A stretch of DNA of 64,000 nucleotides, taken from positions 1-64,000 of the forward strand of contig JAAYHX010000006.1 of NCBI GenBank assembly GCA_012735215.1, given 5' to 3'. The translations under genes were made by a program, and so were the position numbers. Source of the stretch: Tissierellia bacterium. GTDB taxonomy: Bacteria > Bacillota > Clostridia > Tissierellales > Tepidimicrobiaceae. The notes beneath the pieces were generated by a model. It saw only the letters and a program-made list of their open reading frames with translations, searched no databases and was not told the origin of the DNA. Positions 49,397 to 58,423 of the stretch are shown piece by piece; within the stretch, counting starts at the first letter, position 1, and every line of letters begins with the position of its first letter.

Positions 49397-50752
49397 ATGG
49401 GAAAGATACTATCTGGTTACCTATTCCCCCATCCTCCTATAATAATAGATGAAATAGGAAAAGAAAGACGCCTAGCTGCTATTAAAACTATTGAAGGATC
49501 GAAAAAATTGGCTAAAGACATAAGGGAAAAAGAACCTACCACAATAATTATAATAACACCTCATGGACCCCTATTTAGAGATGCTATATCCATATCAGTA
49601 GATGAAGAGTTAAGAGGAGATTTTGGGGACTTTGGCAATAGAGGATTAGGTTTTACATTTAAGAACAATGTGGCTCTTGTAAGGAATATTATAGATAAAT
49701 CTATTGAAAATGATATTTTAATAGCTAGGATTGACAAGACAATGGCTAAATCCTATCATGTGAGCCACAGACTGGATCATGGTACCTTGGTTCCCTTGTA
49801 CTTTGTAAACCAAGAATACAGCAATTACAAGCTGGTTCACATAACCTATGGCTTATTACCTCCTGAAGATTTATTTAAGTTTGGAAAGATAATACAAAAA
49901 GCTGTTCTGGAGTCAGATGAAAAAGCTGTCTTCATAGCTAGTGGAGATCTATCTCATAGGCTATCCAAAGAAGGTACTTACTCATATTCTCCCCAGGGAT
50001 TAGTCTTTGATGAAAAAATAGTAGACTTATTGGAGTCGGCTGAATTTGATAAAATAGTATCCTTTGATTTGGCTCTGGCTGAAGAGGCTGGCCAGTGTGC
50101 CCTTAGGTCTTTGATGGTATTAGCAGGTTTTCTAGATGGACATAAACTGGAAGGGGAAGTCCTTTCCTACGAAGGTCCCTTTGGAGTAGGGTACTGCAAT
50201 GCAAAGTTCAAAGTGGTAGAAAAGGATGAAAAAGAAAATCCCTATGTAGCGTTAGCCAGAAAAAGCTTAGAACACTATGTAAGATATGGTAAGAAACTAG
50301 AGATTCCCAAAGACTTAGGGGAAGAATTTCTCAATAATAGAGCTGGAGTCTTTGTATCCATAGAGAAAAAAGGAATGCTTAGGGGTTGTATAGGTACTAT
50401 TAAACCGGTTAGAAGTAACTTGGCAGAGGAAATAATTGAAAATGCCATAAGTGCTGGTACTGAAGATCCTAGGTTTAGGCCAGTATCTAAAGAGGAGCTG
50501 GCTGAACTTGATTATTCGGTTGATGTGTTACAGGAGCCAGAGCCTGTTTCATCAATAGAGGAGTTGGATCCTAAGAGATATGGAGTAATAGTATCTAAAG
50601 GCTTTAGAAGAGGGCTATTACTTCCTAATTTGGATGGTGTCAACACTGTAGAGGACCAAATAAGAATAGCCCTTATGAAGGCTGGCATAAGTGAAGATGA
50701 GGATTATAAACTGGAGCGCTTTGAAGTCACAAGACACCAGCAGGAGGGTTAA
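49397..50752 (+). CDS. amrA: AmmeMemoRadiSam system protein A, fused to a LigB/Memo-like domain
   Basis: A 451-residue fusion. Residues 1-270 resemble class III extradiol dioxygenases (PHPPIIIDEIGKER, with metal-type His in ITPHGPLFRD and SGDLSHRL), and residues about 280-451 form an AMMECR1 domain (NRAGVFVSIEKKGMLRGCIGTI, AISAGTEDPRFRPVSKEEL). Such proteins occur with a radical SAM enzyme, whose gene starts 3 bases downstream. The conserved trio Amme-Memo-RadiSam has no settled biochemical role. It is common in anaerobes. Confidence 0.9.
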   Translation: MGKILSGYLFPHPPIIIDEIGKERRLAAIKTIEGSKKLAKDIREKEPTTIIIITPHGPLFRDAISISVDEELRGDFGDFGNRGLGFTFKNNVALVRNIIDKSIENDILIARIDKTMAKSYHVSHRLDHGTLVPLYFVNQEYSNYKLVHITYGLLPPEDLFKFGKIIQKAVLESDEKAVFIASGDLSHRLSKEGTYSYSPQGLVFDEKIVDLLESAEFDKIVSFDLALAEEAGQCALRSLMVLAGFLDGHKLEGEVLSYEGPFGVGYCNAKFKVVEKDEKENPYVALARKSLEHYVRYGKKLEIPKDLGEEFLNNRAGVFVSIEKKGMLRGCIGTIKPVRSNLAEEIIENAISAGTEDPRFRPVSKEELAELDYSVDVLQEPEPVSSIEELDPKRYGVIVSKGFRRGLLLPNLDGVNTVEDQIRIALMKAGISEDEDYKLERFEVTRHQQEG

Positions 50753-50754
50753 TA

Positions 50755-51729
50755 ATGGAAGCCATGTACTATGAAAAAGTGGACAATAAGTCAGTCAAGT
50801 GCAAGCTTTGTCCTCATGGATGTGTTATCAAGGATGGAGAGCTAGGAATATGCAAAGTAAGAAAGAATGAGGCAGGGGTTTTGTTGTCTTTAAATTACGG
50901 TAAAATTGCATCCTATGCTTATGATCCTATAGAGAAGAAGCCCCTATACCACTTCTATCCTGGAAGCAATATTCTATCCATAGGCAGCTATGGGTGTAAT
51001 TTTAGCTGTGATTTTTGTCAAAATTGGGAGATAGCTCAGGCAGAGCCTATGACTCTGGAGCTAGATGATAAGGACATCCTATTATTGGCCAGAACAAGAG
51101 GGTCTATTGGCGTGGCCTATACTTATAATGAACCTAGCATCTTCTACGAATATGTACTCCACATGAGCAAGCTCATAAAGGACCAAGGATTGAAAAATGT
51201 ATTGGTTACTAATGGATATATTAATCCCGAGCCTTTAGAGGAGCTGCTTCCCTATGTGGATGCTATGAATATAGATCTAAAATCCGTAAAAGAGGATTTT
51301 TATAGAAAAATGTGTAAGGGAAGATTGGAATCTGTTATGGCAACTATTAAAAGGGCAGCAGAACAGGTCCATGTGGAGATAACCAATCTCATAATTGATG
51401 GACTGAATAGTTCAGAAGAGGAAATAGAAAGCTTAGCAAAAGGGGTAGCTGAAATAGATGAGAATATTCCTTTACATCTATCAAAGTACTTTCCTGCTTA
51501 CAAATTGAATCTTCCTCCTACAAGCTATGATACCCTTGTGAAAGCTAAGGAAATTGCAGAAAAGTATCTAAAGTATGTATATATAGGTAATGTAAGTGGG
51601 ATAGATCATAACACCTACTGTCCTGAGTGTTCTAATGAGTTGGTAAACAGACCTATTGTAGGTAAGATTACAGGAGTACAGGATGGCAAGTGTTCAAATT
51701 GTGGCCATGGGGTAAACTTAGTATATTAA
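50755..51729 (+). CDS. amrS: AmmeMemoRadiSam system radical SAM enzyme
   Basis: A 324-residue radical SAM protein. The cluster motif C-x3-C-x2-C is in GSYGCNFSCDFCQNWEIAQ; N- and C-terminal cysteine sets (CKLCPHGC, and CPECSNE with CSNCGHG) may bind metals. It resembles glycyl-radical-activating-enzyme-like proteins. It starts two bases behind the AMMECR1 fusion gene, so the two must be translated together. Confidence 0.92.
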   Translation: MEAMYYEKVDNKSVKCKLCPHGCVIKDGELGICKVRKNEAGVLLSLNYGKIASYAYDPIEKKPLYHFYPGSNILSIGSYGCNFSCDFCQNWEIAQAEPMTLELDDKDILLLARTRGSIGVAYTYNEPSIFYEYVLHMSKLIKDQGLKNVLVTNGYINPEPLEELLPYVDAMNIDLKSVKEDFYRKMCKGRLESVMATIKRAAEQVHVEITNLIIDGLNSSEEEIESLAKGVAEIDENIPLHLSKYFPAYKLNLPPTSYDTLVKAKEIAEKYLKYVYIGNVSGIDHNTYCPECSNELVNRPIVGKITGVQDGKCSNCGHGVNLVY

Positions 51730-51828
51730 ACCAACCTAACCCTGGCAAGCACAAATAAAAGTTCTATTGAATAATATATATCAGGATTGACAATAATTTG
51801 CTAATAAGGTGCCGGGGGAGTTGATTTT

Positions 51829-52023
51829 ATGTATTGTGATGTATGTCATTTAGAAGCAGAAAAGACAATGGAATTGTTAGGTTCTAGTGTATGTGAAAAC
51901 TGCTTTTATAAAATCGCTAATATATCTGTGGCCTGTGATGAATATGACTATTACAAGGAAATAGTAAAAAGTTTATTGAAGAACTATAAATATGAAAGGC
52001 CAATTGTAAACCCTGTAGAATAA
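51829..52023 (+). CDS. csfB: Anti-sigma-G factor Gin (CsfB-like)
   Basis: A 64-residue zinc-finger-like protein with CDVCHLEAEKTMELLG and VCENCFYKI (two CxxC pairs), as in the Gin family. Gin blocks sigma-G, and in the mother cell sigma-E, during sporulation. Its place between bofA and the yaaO-tmk genes matches Bacillus csfB. A hairpin lies at its stop. Confidence 0.78.
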   Translation: MYCDVCHLEAEKTMELLGSSVCENCFYKIANISVACDEYDYYKEIVKSLLKNYKYERPIVNPVE

Positions 52024-52040
52024 ACAGGGTTAAGTTTTTT
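52009..52040 (+). terminator. Terminator behind csfB
   Basis: AACCCTGT (52009-52016) pairs with ACAGGGTT (52024-52031), followed by AAG and a T-run. The left arm lies in the last codons of csfB. Confidence 0.75.
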
Positions 52041-52150
52041 GTAAGAACTTTTAGCTCATTATGTTAATATGTAGCAAAGATAATATTCGATTGGAAGAAG
52101 ATTTATTATATAATTTTAATATAAACTTAAATATACAAAGGATGATAGAC

Positions 52151-53584
52151 GTGAAAACACCCATATTGGATAAGCTTATAGACACAATGGATAAAGAAAG
52201 AATATCCTTCCATACCCCTGGTCATAAGGGTAAGAACACATTAATTGAATGGGGGAAGCTGGTTCCCTATGGAGACACCACTGAGCTTTCCGGATTGGAC
52301 AACCTGCATTATCCTACAGGCATTATAAAGGAAAGTCAGGATTTAGCAGCAAGGACCTTTGGTGCAAAAAAGACCATCTATTCAGTAGGAGGAACTACAG
52401 CAGGCATATACATAGCCTTAGGCACCCTAACAAATCCAGGGGATAAGATACTAATCCAGAGGGAATCCCATAAATCCGTATACAAGGCTGCCATTCTAAA
52501 CAAGCTCACTACAGAATATATATATACTAATTATAATAGGAAATATCAAGTATATACAGGAGTTAACCCAAGGGATATAGAAAAAAAGCTAACAGATGAT
52601 CCAAGTATAAAAGTGGTAGTTATAACCTACCCTAACTACTATGGCATATGTTCTAACATAGAGAAAATAGCAGAAATTGTCCATAAGCACAATCGGCTGC
52701 TTCTAGTAGATGAGGCTCATGGAAGCCACCTTGTCTTTTCTAACAAGCTGCCGATACCTTCCCTAAAGGCAGGAGCTGATTTGGTGGTTCAGAGTACCCA
52801 CAAAAGTCTACCTAGCTTAACACAGACCTCAATGATTCATGTGGGCACTGATAGGGTGGATATACAAAAGTTATGCGACATATCCAGCTTATATCAGACT
52901 ACCAGCCCATCCTATCTATTTATGGCCTCTTTGGAGCTAGCCCGAGCCTATATGGAAGGGGAAGGGAAGGAGAGACTAAACAGAAATATAGATAATATAC
53001 ATGAACTGATAGAATCCTTGAAGTCTATTGAAAAGGTGAAAATCTTTACAGGAGATGAGAATGATAGAACTATCTATGATATAGATATAAGCAAGATACT
53101 ATTAGGCATTAAAGGTCTTACTGGAAGTCAGTTGAGTAATATTCTAATGAAAGACTATGGTATATATATGGAGATGTCAGACTTTAACTATACCTTAGCT
53201 CTTGCTACTGTCATGAATGAAGCTGGAGATTTTAAGGAGCTATTGAAGGCAATAGAGGCCATAGCTGGGAAAGAATTTGAGGGATCAAATCCTTGTCTAG
53301 TGCCAAATCTACCAGAACCTAAAATAGAAATGCCTATCCATGAAGCTTATTACTCTAATAAAGAAGAGGTGGATCTAGTAGACAGTATTGGGCGGATATC
53401 CTCCTCCTTTATAACCCCTTATCCACCAGGAGTTCCTGTTGTTTGTCCTGGAGAATTGATTACTGAAAAAATATTGGATTACATTCAACTTGCATTGGAT
53501 AAAGGTATAGAAATTATAGGGCTTATAGGCTATAATAGAGAAAAGATACAAGTAGTTAAAGAAGAAGGGAATGACAGATATTGA
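52151..53584 (+). CDS. yaaO: Orn/Lys/Arg decarboxylase family PLP enzyme (YaaO-like)
   Basis: A 477-residue fold-type I PLP enzyme of the basic amino-acid decarboxylase family. SFHTPGHKGKN, TTELSGLDNLHYPTGI, the PLP lysine in VQSTHKSLPSLTQTSMIH and LVDEAHGSHLVF are seen. The family makes polyamines (arginine or lysine decarboxylation), but YaaO substrates are not settled. A GTG at 52151 with AAAGGATGA upstream fits the usual length better than the ATG at 52061, which has no ribosome site. It overlaps tmk by 4 bases. Confidence 0.9.
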   Translation: MKTPILDKLIDTMDKERISFHTPGHKGKNTLIEWGKLVPYGDTTELSGLDNLHYPTGIIKESQDLAARTFGAKKTIYSVGGTTAGIYIALGTLTNPGDKILIQRESHKSVYKAAILNKLTTEYIYTNYNRKYQVYTGVNPRDIEKKLTDDPSIKVVVITYPNYYGICSNIEKIAEIVHKHNRLLLVDEAHGSHLVFSNKLPIPSLKAGADLVVQSTHKSLPSLTQTSMIHVGTDRVDIQKLCDISSLYQTTSPSYLFMASLELARAYMEGEGKERLNRNIDNIHELIESLKSIEKVKIFTGDENDRTIYDIDISKILLGIKGLTGSQLSNILMKDYGIYMEMSDFNYTLALATVMNEAGDFKELLKAIEAIAGKEFEGSNPCLVPNLPEPKIEMPIHEAYYSNKEEVDLVDSIGRISSSFITPYPPGVPVVCPGELITEKILDYIQLALDKGIEIIGLIGYNREKIQVVKEEGNDRY

Positions 53585-54216
53585 AGGGAGCTTTTATAGC
53601 TTTTGAAGGACCCGATGGTTCAGGAAAAAGCACCATGGTTAGGATGATTTCAAACTACTTTAAGGATAATAATATAGATTTTATTCAGACTAGGGAACCT
53701 GGAGGCACTAGAATAGGGGAAGATATAAGACGTATACTGCTGGATAATAGGAATAAAGGCATGATTCCAGAAACGGAGGCCCTTTTATATGCAGCTTCTA
53801 GAGGTCAGCATCTTAGAGAAAAGATACTGCCAGCAATTGAGGAAGGGAAGGTAGTCCTATGCGACAGGTTTTTACTTTCCAGCCTGGCTTACCAAGGAGT
53901 AGGTAGAGGTTTGGGCATTGAAGAAGTGATGATGATAAATGATTTTGCTATAAAGGGTATAAGGCCTGATTTAACTTTGTTTTTCCATGTGGACCCTACT
54001 ACTACCCTAATTAGAAAGACTAACAAAAAAGGGGGAGATAGGTTAGAGAGAGAAGGGGATTCCTTTCATAAGATAGTATATGAAGGATATATGGAGCTTA
54101 TTAAAACCTACTCAGATAATGTGATAATTGTGGATGCAACAAAATCTAAGGAGGAAGTGTTTGAAGAAACCAAAATTCAAATTAACAATTTCCTTAAAAG
54201 GAGGGGGATTATATGA
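53581..54216 (+). CDS. tmk: Thymidylate kinase
   Basis: A 211-residue kinase that makes dTDP from dTMP. The P loop is EGPDGSGKST, the DR(Y/H)-like motif is CDRFLLSSLAYQG, and TREPGGTRIGEDIR is the substrate loop. The TTG start overlaps the stop of the decarboxylase gene. It is the second gene of the yaaO-tmk-yaaQ-holB-yaaT string. Confidence 0.95.
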   Translation: MKGAFIAFEGPDGSGKSTMVRMISNYFKDNNIDFIQTREPGGTRIGEDIRRILLDNRNKGMIPETEALLYAASRGQHLREKILPAIEEGKVVLCDRFLLSSLAYQGVGRGLGIEEVMMINDFAIKGIRPDLTLFFHVDPTTTLIRKTNKKGGDRLEREGDSFHKIVYEGYMELIKTYSDNVIIVDATKSKEEVFEETKIQINNFLKRRGII

Positions 54217-54539
54217 AGCTTATTATAGCCATAGTTCAAGATCAGGATGCATCAAGCCTTATAGATGATCTTACTGATAATGAATTCAGTGTAACCAAAT
54301 TAGCTTCAACAGGAGGCTTTCTTAAGTCTGGCAATACTACTTTGTTAATAGGAGTAGAGGACGACAAGGTAGAGGATGTATTAAAGATAATTGAAAACAA
54401 TTGTAAAACTAGAACTATGACCACTTCTTTACTTTCAGTAACTATGCCAGGAGATGCTTATATACCATATCCGCTAGAAGTTAGGGTAGGAGGAGCAACT
54501 ATATTTATCCTAGATGTAGAAAAGCATATTAGGCTATAA
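54213..54539 (+). CDS. darA: Cyclic-di-AMP receptor DarA (YaaQ/PstA, PII-like), copy 1
   Basis: A 108-residue PII-like trimeric protein of the DUF970 family. KLIIAIVQDQDASSLIDDL, TKLASTGGFLKSGNTTLLIG and the closing VGGATIFILDVEKHIRL are typical. DarA binds c-di-AMP between subunits. The long B loop is present (ENNCKTRTMTTSLLS). It overlaps tmk by 4 bases. Confidence 0.92.
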   Translation: MKLIIAIVQDQDASSLIDDLTDNEFSVTKLASTGGFLKSGNTTLLIGVEDDKVEDVLKIIENNCKTRTMTTSLLSVTMPGDAYIPYPLEVRVGGATIFILDVEKHIRL

Positions 54540-54555
54540 TTAGGAGGGGGTCTTG

Positions 54556-54834
54556 ATGAAGCTCATTGTTGCCATAATGGAAGACCAACTTTCAGGTGAG
54601 GTTATTAAAGGACTTACAGAGGAGGGCCGCAGGGCTACTGTACTATCTTCAACAGGAGGTTTATTGAGATCGGGAAAGGCCACCCTATTAATAGGGGTAG
54701 AAGATGAAGATGTGGATCCTGCTGTAAATACCATAAGAGAAAAGCTTGGAAACAAAAAGGTAGCCAAAGGCAAAGAAGCCCTAGATGGGGTAGATCTGAT
54801 AATACTAGATATGCAGGGATACCATAAGATATAG
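54556..54834 (+). CDS. DarA-like PII-type protein, copy 2
   Basis: A 92-residue paralogue of the preceding gene: KLIVAIMEDQLSGEVIKGL, ATVLSSTGGLLRSGKATLLIG, DGVDLIILDMQGYHK. It is shorter, with a reduced loop between the second and third strands (EKLGNKKVAKGKEALDG), so nucleotide binding may differ. The ATG at 54556 has AGGAGGGGG upstream. Tandem darA genes are uncommon. Confidence 0.85.
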   Translation: MKLIVAIMEDQLSGEVIKGLTEEGRRATVLSSTGGLLRSGKATLLIGVEDEDVDPAVNTIREKLGNKKVAKGKEALDGVDLIILDMQGYHKI

Positions 54835-54848
54835 TAAAGGTGGATAAT

Positions 54849-55826
54849 ATGGATTTTAATCAGATAATAGGACATGAAAAAATAATTGGCATACTTAAAA
54901 ATGCAATAAAGTGCAATCATATATTTCACTGTTATCTTTTTGCTGGAGAGGAGTCGGTAGGCAAGAGACTTGTAGCTTTAGCCTTTGCTAAAGCACTTTT
55001 GTGTAAAAGGGAGGATGTGAAGCCCTGCAATAAGTGTACTTCATGCCTTAAGTTTAATAGCTTCAACCATCCAGACTTTGAACTTATAGAGCCTGAAGAT
55101 GGATCTATTCCCAAGAAAAGAATCGATGATTTGATAAAGTCTATGGCAATAGCTCCATTAGAAAGCAAAAGAAGAATTATCATAATAGACCAATGCGATA
55201 AAATGCGCATAGAAGCCCAAAATGAGCTTCTTAAGACTTTAGAAGAACCTCCCCTTTATGTAAACATGATACTAATTACTTCCAATAGTAATGGCCTCAT
55301 ACCTACAATACTATCCAGATCCCAAGTAATTAAATTTCATCCAGTTGAAAGCAAAAAAATTGTTCAGCTTCTAATGGGAGAATACAATAAGACTGAAGAA
55401 GAAGCCAACTTTATTGCCCATTTTACTAAGGGAAGTGTAGGAAGGTCCATAGCTTTAAGCAAGTCCCCAGATTTTTTCAATATGAGAGAGGATGTTCTTA
55501 GTATTATCCATAAGGTAGTAACTGGGGATAAGATGAATATCATGAACTCAGTAGATTTCTTTGTTGAAAATAAAGATTCTATAGATAAGATAATGGATAT
55601 AATTCTCTATTGGTTTAGGGATTTGATAATATATAAGGAAATTGGAGATTCTAACTTGATAATAAATAAGGATAAAATTCAAATATTATCCAGACAAAGC
55701 TTTTTAAATATAGGAAGGATTAATGATATAATAGAGTATATAATAAAGACAAAAGATTATGTAAAAAATAATGTTAATTTTCAACTAGCTATAGAAGCTA
55801 TGCTTTTGAAAATACAGGAGGTTTAA
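54849..55826 (+). CDS. holB: DNA polymerase III subunit delta'
   Basis: A 325-residue clamp-loader subunit. HCYLFAGEESVGKRLVALAFAKALLC is the P-loop region, a zinc site is made by CKREDVKPCNKCTSC, and EAQNELLKTLEEPPLYVNMILIT with ILSRSQVIKF is the sensor-1 part with the SRC motif changed to SRS. The ATG at 54849 is chosen over GTG 54840 because AAAGGTGG lies upstream. It sits between the darA-like gene and the PSP1 gene, as in Bacillus. Confidence 0.92.
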   Translation: MDFNQIIGHEKIIGILKNAIKCNHIFHCYLFAGEESVGKRLVALAFAKALLCKREDVKPCNKCTSCLKFNSFNHPDFELIEPEDGSIPKKRIDDLIKSMAIAPLESKRRIIIIDQCDKMRIEAQNELLKTLEEPPLYVNMILITSNSNGLIPTILSRSQVIKFHPVESKKIVQLLMGEYNKTEEEANFIAHFTKGSVGRSIALSKSPDFFNMREDVLSIIHKVVTGDKMNIMNSVDFFVENKDSIDKIMDIILYWFRDLIIYKEIGDSNLIINKDKIQILSRQSFLNIGRINDIIEYIIKTKDYVKNNVNFQLAIEAMLLKIQEV

Positions 55827-55831
55827 TATAG

Positions 55832-56743
55832 ATGGTAACAGTTGTAGGTGTGAGATTTAAAAAGGCAGGAAAAATATATTACTTTGATCCAGATGATCTA
55901 GATATTAAAAAGGATGACTATGTAATAGTAGAAACCATAAGGGGGATAGAATTTGGACATGTAATAGTAGGGCCAAAGCAGGTAACAGAAGATGAGATAG
56001 TTTCTCCTTTAAAGAAGGTCATTCGGGTGGCAACTGAGGAAGATTGCCAAATCCATAAGAACAATAAAGATAAGGCAGAAGAAGCCTTTCATATATGTGA
56101 AGAAATGATTGCAGAACACCAACTTCCAATGAAATTAATAGATGTGGAATATACTTTTGACAACAACAAGGTAATATTCTACTTTACAGCAGAAGGCAGA
56201 GTGGACTTTAGGGAACTGGTTAAGGATTTAGCAGCTATATTTAAAACCAGAATTGAACTAAGACAGATAGGAGTAAGAGATGAGGTAAAAATGGTTGGTG
56301 GCCTTGGACCTTGCGGAAGAGTAGCTTGCTGCCATCAATTCTTAGGTGAGTTTGAACCGGTTTCAATTAAGATGGCTAAGGACCAAAGCCTATCTTTAAA
56401 TCCTACCAAGATTTCAGGCCTTTGTGGAAGGCTCATGTGCTGCTTAAAATATGAATATAAGACTTATGAAGAAATGATTTCAAATCTACCTAGTGTTGGA
56501 ACCATAGTATTAACTCCAGTGGGACCAGGCACAGTAGAAGAAACCTATACTTTACCTCAGATGGTAAAGGTGAGGGTAAAACTTGAAGACGATGTGGAAG
56601 AGCTGCACAATTACAGGGTAGATGAGATAATAATTACCCAAGAGAAGGATACTGAACATGAGCAAGAAGAAAGTTGTTCTGAAGTATATAGGGAAGATTG
56701 TGAAGAAATCCTTGAGGAACTAGAGAACTTGGAAGAAGAGTAG
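55832..56743 (+). CDS. ricT: PSP1 domain protein RicT (YaaT)
   Basis: A 303-residue protein with the PSP1 core: TIRGIEFGHVIVGPKQV, TFDNNKVIFYFTAEGRVDFRELV and GPCGRVACCHQFL then SGLCGRLMCCLKYE. In Bacillus, YaaT with YlbF and YmcA forms an iron-sulfur-containing complex that affects RNA processing, competence and sporulation; the conserved cysteines are present. The C-terminus is acidic. It starts 5 bases behind holB. Confidence 0.9.
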   Translation: MVTVVGVRFKKAGKIYYFDPDDLDIKKDDYVIVETIRGIEFGHVIVGPKQVTEDEIVSPLKKVIRVATEEDCQIHKNNKDKAEEAFHICEEMIAEHQLPMKLIDVEYTFDNNKVIFYFTAEGRVDFRELVKDLAAIFKTRIELRQIGVRDEVKMVGGLGPCGRVACCHQFLGEFEPVSIKMAKDQSLSLNPTKISGLCGRLMCCLKYEYKTYEEMISNLPSVGTIVLTPVGPGTVEETYTLPQMVKVRVKLEDDVEELHNYRVDEIIITQEKDTEHEQEESCSEVYREDCEEILEELENLEEE

Positions 56744-56855
56744 TAGTAGAGCTTAAAATCTCTGGTTTAAAACAGGGATAATAATTGATAAAAAATATAT
56801 ATTTATATTTAGTCCTTTTATTATTTTGGATTATTTGATAAAATGTAATAGGTGA

Positions 56856-57053
<198 letters not shown>

Positions 57054-57060
57054 TAGAGAT

Positions 57061-57102
57061 AAAAAGAGACCCTACCTTTTCGTACATAGGGGTCTCTTTT
57101 TT
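57061..57102 (+). terminator. Terminator behind the ferredoxin gene
   Basis: AAAAAGAGACCC (57061-57072) pairs with GGGTCTCTTTTT (about 57090-57101), with a T-run. Confidence 0.88.
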
Positions 57103-57191
57103 CATATAAGAAATACCAATCTATAAATTGTCAACAATAATGATATACTGGTATAATAGTATAAAGCAAAAACTACAAGAGGAGAATGAAT

Positions 57192-58022
57192 ATGGACCGC
57201 GGGATTTTATATATATGCCCTACTCCTATAGGCAACCTAGAAGATATAACCTTAAGAACCCTTAAGGTACTAAAGGAAGTAGATCTAATAGCAGCAGAGG
57301 ATACCAGGCGTACTGTAAAGCTCCTCAACCACTATGATATTAAGAAACCCCTCATATCCTACCATGAACACAACAAGCTAGTAAGGGGGGAACAGCTTCT
57401 AGAAAAGCTGATAAATGGCAACAAAATTGCTCTTGTTACAGATGCAGGTATGCCAGGCATATCAGACCCTGGTGCAGATATCATAAGGCTGTGCATAGAA
57501 GAATGTATAGAAGTAGTAGCCTTGCCAGGTCCTACAGCTTTTGTGTTAGCCCTGGTTCTATCTGGCCTACCCACAGACCGATTCGTATTTGAAGGTTTTC
57601 TGCCCTCTAAGGGTAAGGAGCGAAAGGATAGATTAAACGTATTAAGGAATGAGAAGAGAACCATAATTATCTATGAAGCTCCTCATAGGATTAAGCACCT
57701 TTTAAAGGATCTGTTGGGAAGTTTAGGGAACAGACAAATTTCAGTATCTAGAGAGCTCACAAAGGTTTATGAAGAAACCTTTAGGGGCTGCCTCCTTGAG
57801 GCTATAGAGAAATTTAACCTGCAAGAGCCAAAAGGGGAATTTGTATTGGTTGTAGAAGGAGCAGAGGATGTGGAAGATACATCCTTTGATGATATGAGTA
57901 TAAAAGAGCATATAAAGATGTACATGGATGAAGGATTGTCAAAAAAAGATTCAATAAAAAAGGTAGCTAAGGAAAGGAATATTCCCAAGAACCAGGTGTA
58001 TAGGGAGGGTATTGATCTGTAG
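57192..58022 (+). CDS. rsmI: 16S rRNA 2'-O-ribose C1402 methyltransferase RsmI
   Basis: A 276-residue tetrapyrrole-methylase-fold enzyme that methylates C1402 of 16S rRNA with SAM. Motifs are CPTPIGNLEDITLRTLKVL, AAEDTRRT, DAGMPGISDPG, ALPGPTAFVLALVLSGLPTDRFVFEGFLP and YEAPHRIKHLL. The ATG at 57192 is chosen because AAGAGGAG lies 7 bases upstream. The position before abrB matches Bacillus yabC. Confidence 0.93.
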   Translation: MDRGILYICPTPIGNLEDITLRTLKVLKEVDLIAAEDTRRTVKLLNHYDIKKPLISYHEHNKLVRGEQLLEKLINGNKIALVTDAGMPGISDPGADIIRLCIEECIEVVALPGPTAFVLALVLSGLPTDRFVFEGFLPSKGKERKDRLNVLRNEKRTIIIYEAPHRIKHLLKDLLGSLGNRQISVSRELTKVYEETFRGCLLEAIEKFNLQEPKGEFVLVVEGAEDVEDTSFDDMSIKEHIKMYMDEGLSKKDSIKKVAKERNIPKNQVYREGIDL

Positions 58023-58033
58023 AAATAACAAGA

Positions 58034-58049
58034 CCCGTCATTTGACGGG
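58034..58049. terminator. Short bidirectional hairpin between rsmI and abrB
   Basis: CCCGTCA (58034-58040) pairs with TGACGGG (58043-58049). No T-run, so the terminator role is weak. It lies between convergent genes. Confidence 0.45.
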
Positions 58050-58051
58050 CA

Positions 58052-58300
58052 TTACATGTTAGCTATTTGTATTTCTTTTAGGCAAGCAGGGCAAATGTTT
58101 TTTCCCTTGAAAGTGGTTATATCCTTAGCTTGTCCACAGAATATACAAGCTGGAGCATATTTCTTGAGTATGATTTGCTCTCCCTCAATGAATATTTCCA
58201 GTGCATCTTTTTCTTCGATATCTAAATTTCTTCTTAGTTCGATAGGGATGACTACCCTCCCGAGTCTGTCAACTTTTCTTACAACTCCTGTAGATTTCAT
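58052..58300 (-). CDS. abrB: AbrB family transition-state regulator
   Basis: An 82-residue protein with the AbrB swapped-hairpin DNA-binding domain MKSTGVVRKVDRLGRVVIPI, ELRRNLDIEEKDALEIFIEG, and a C-terminal part with two CxxC pairs (CIFCGQ, CPACLK) that might bind zinc. AbrB represses post-exponential genes until Spo0A~P relieves it. The ATG at 58300 has GGGAGG upstream at good spacing. Convergent with rsmI. Confidence 0.93.
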   Translation of the reverse strand: MKSTGVVRKVDRLGRVVIPIELRRNLDIEEKDALEIFIEGEQIILKKYAPACIFCGQAKDITTFKGKNICPACLKEIQIANM

Positions 58301-58423
58301 ACTCATTCCTCCCAAAATATTATGATATCGACTTATTTCTACAATTAACAATAACATAAATACCAAAAACAGTCAATATTGGGTCTGGAAAACTCGTTAA
58401 CAATTTGTTTAGGAGTGATATAT

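Noticed and set aside
58056-58325. Plus-strand frame of 89 codons across the abrB gene
   Set aside because: It is the antisense shadow of abrB, whose AbrB domain is unmistakable.
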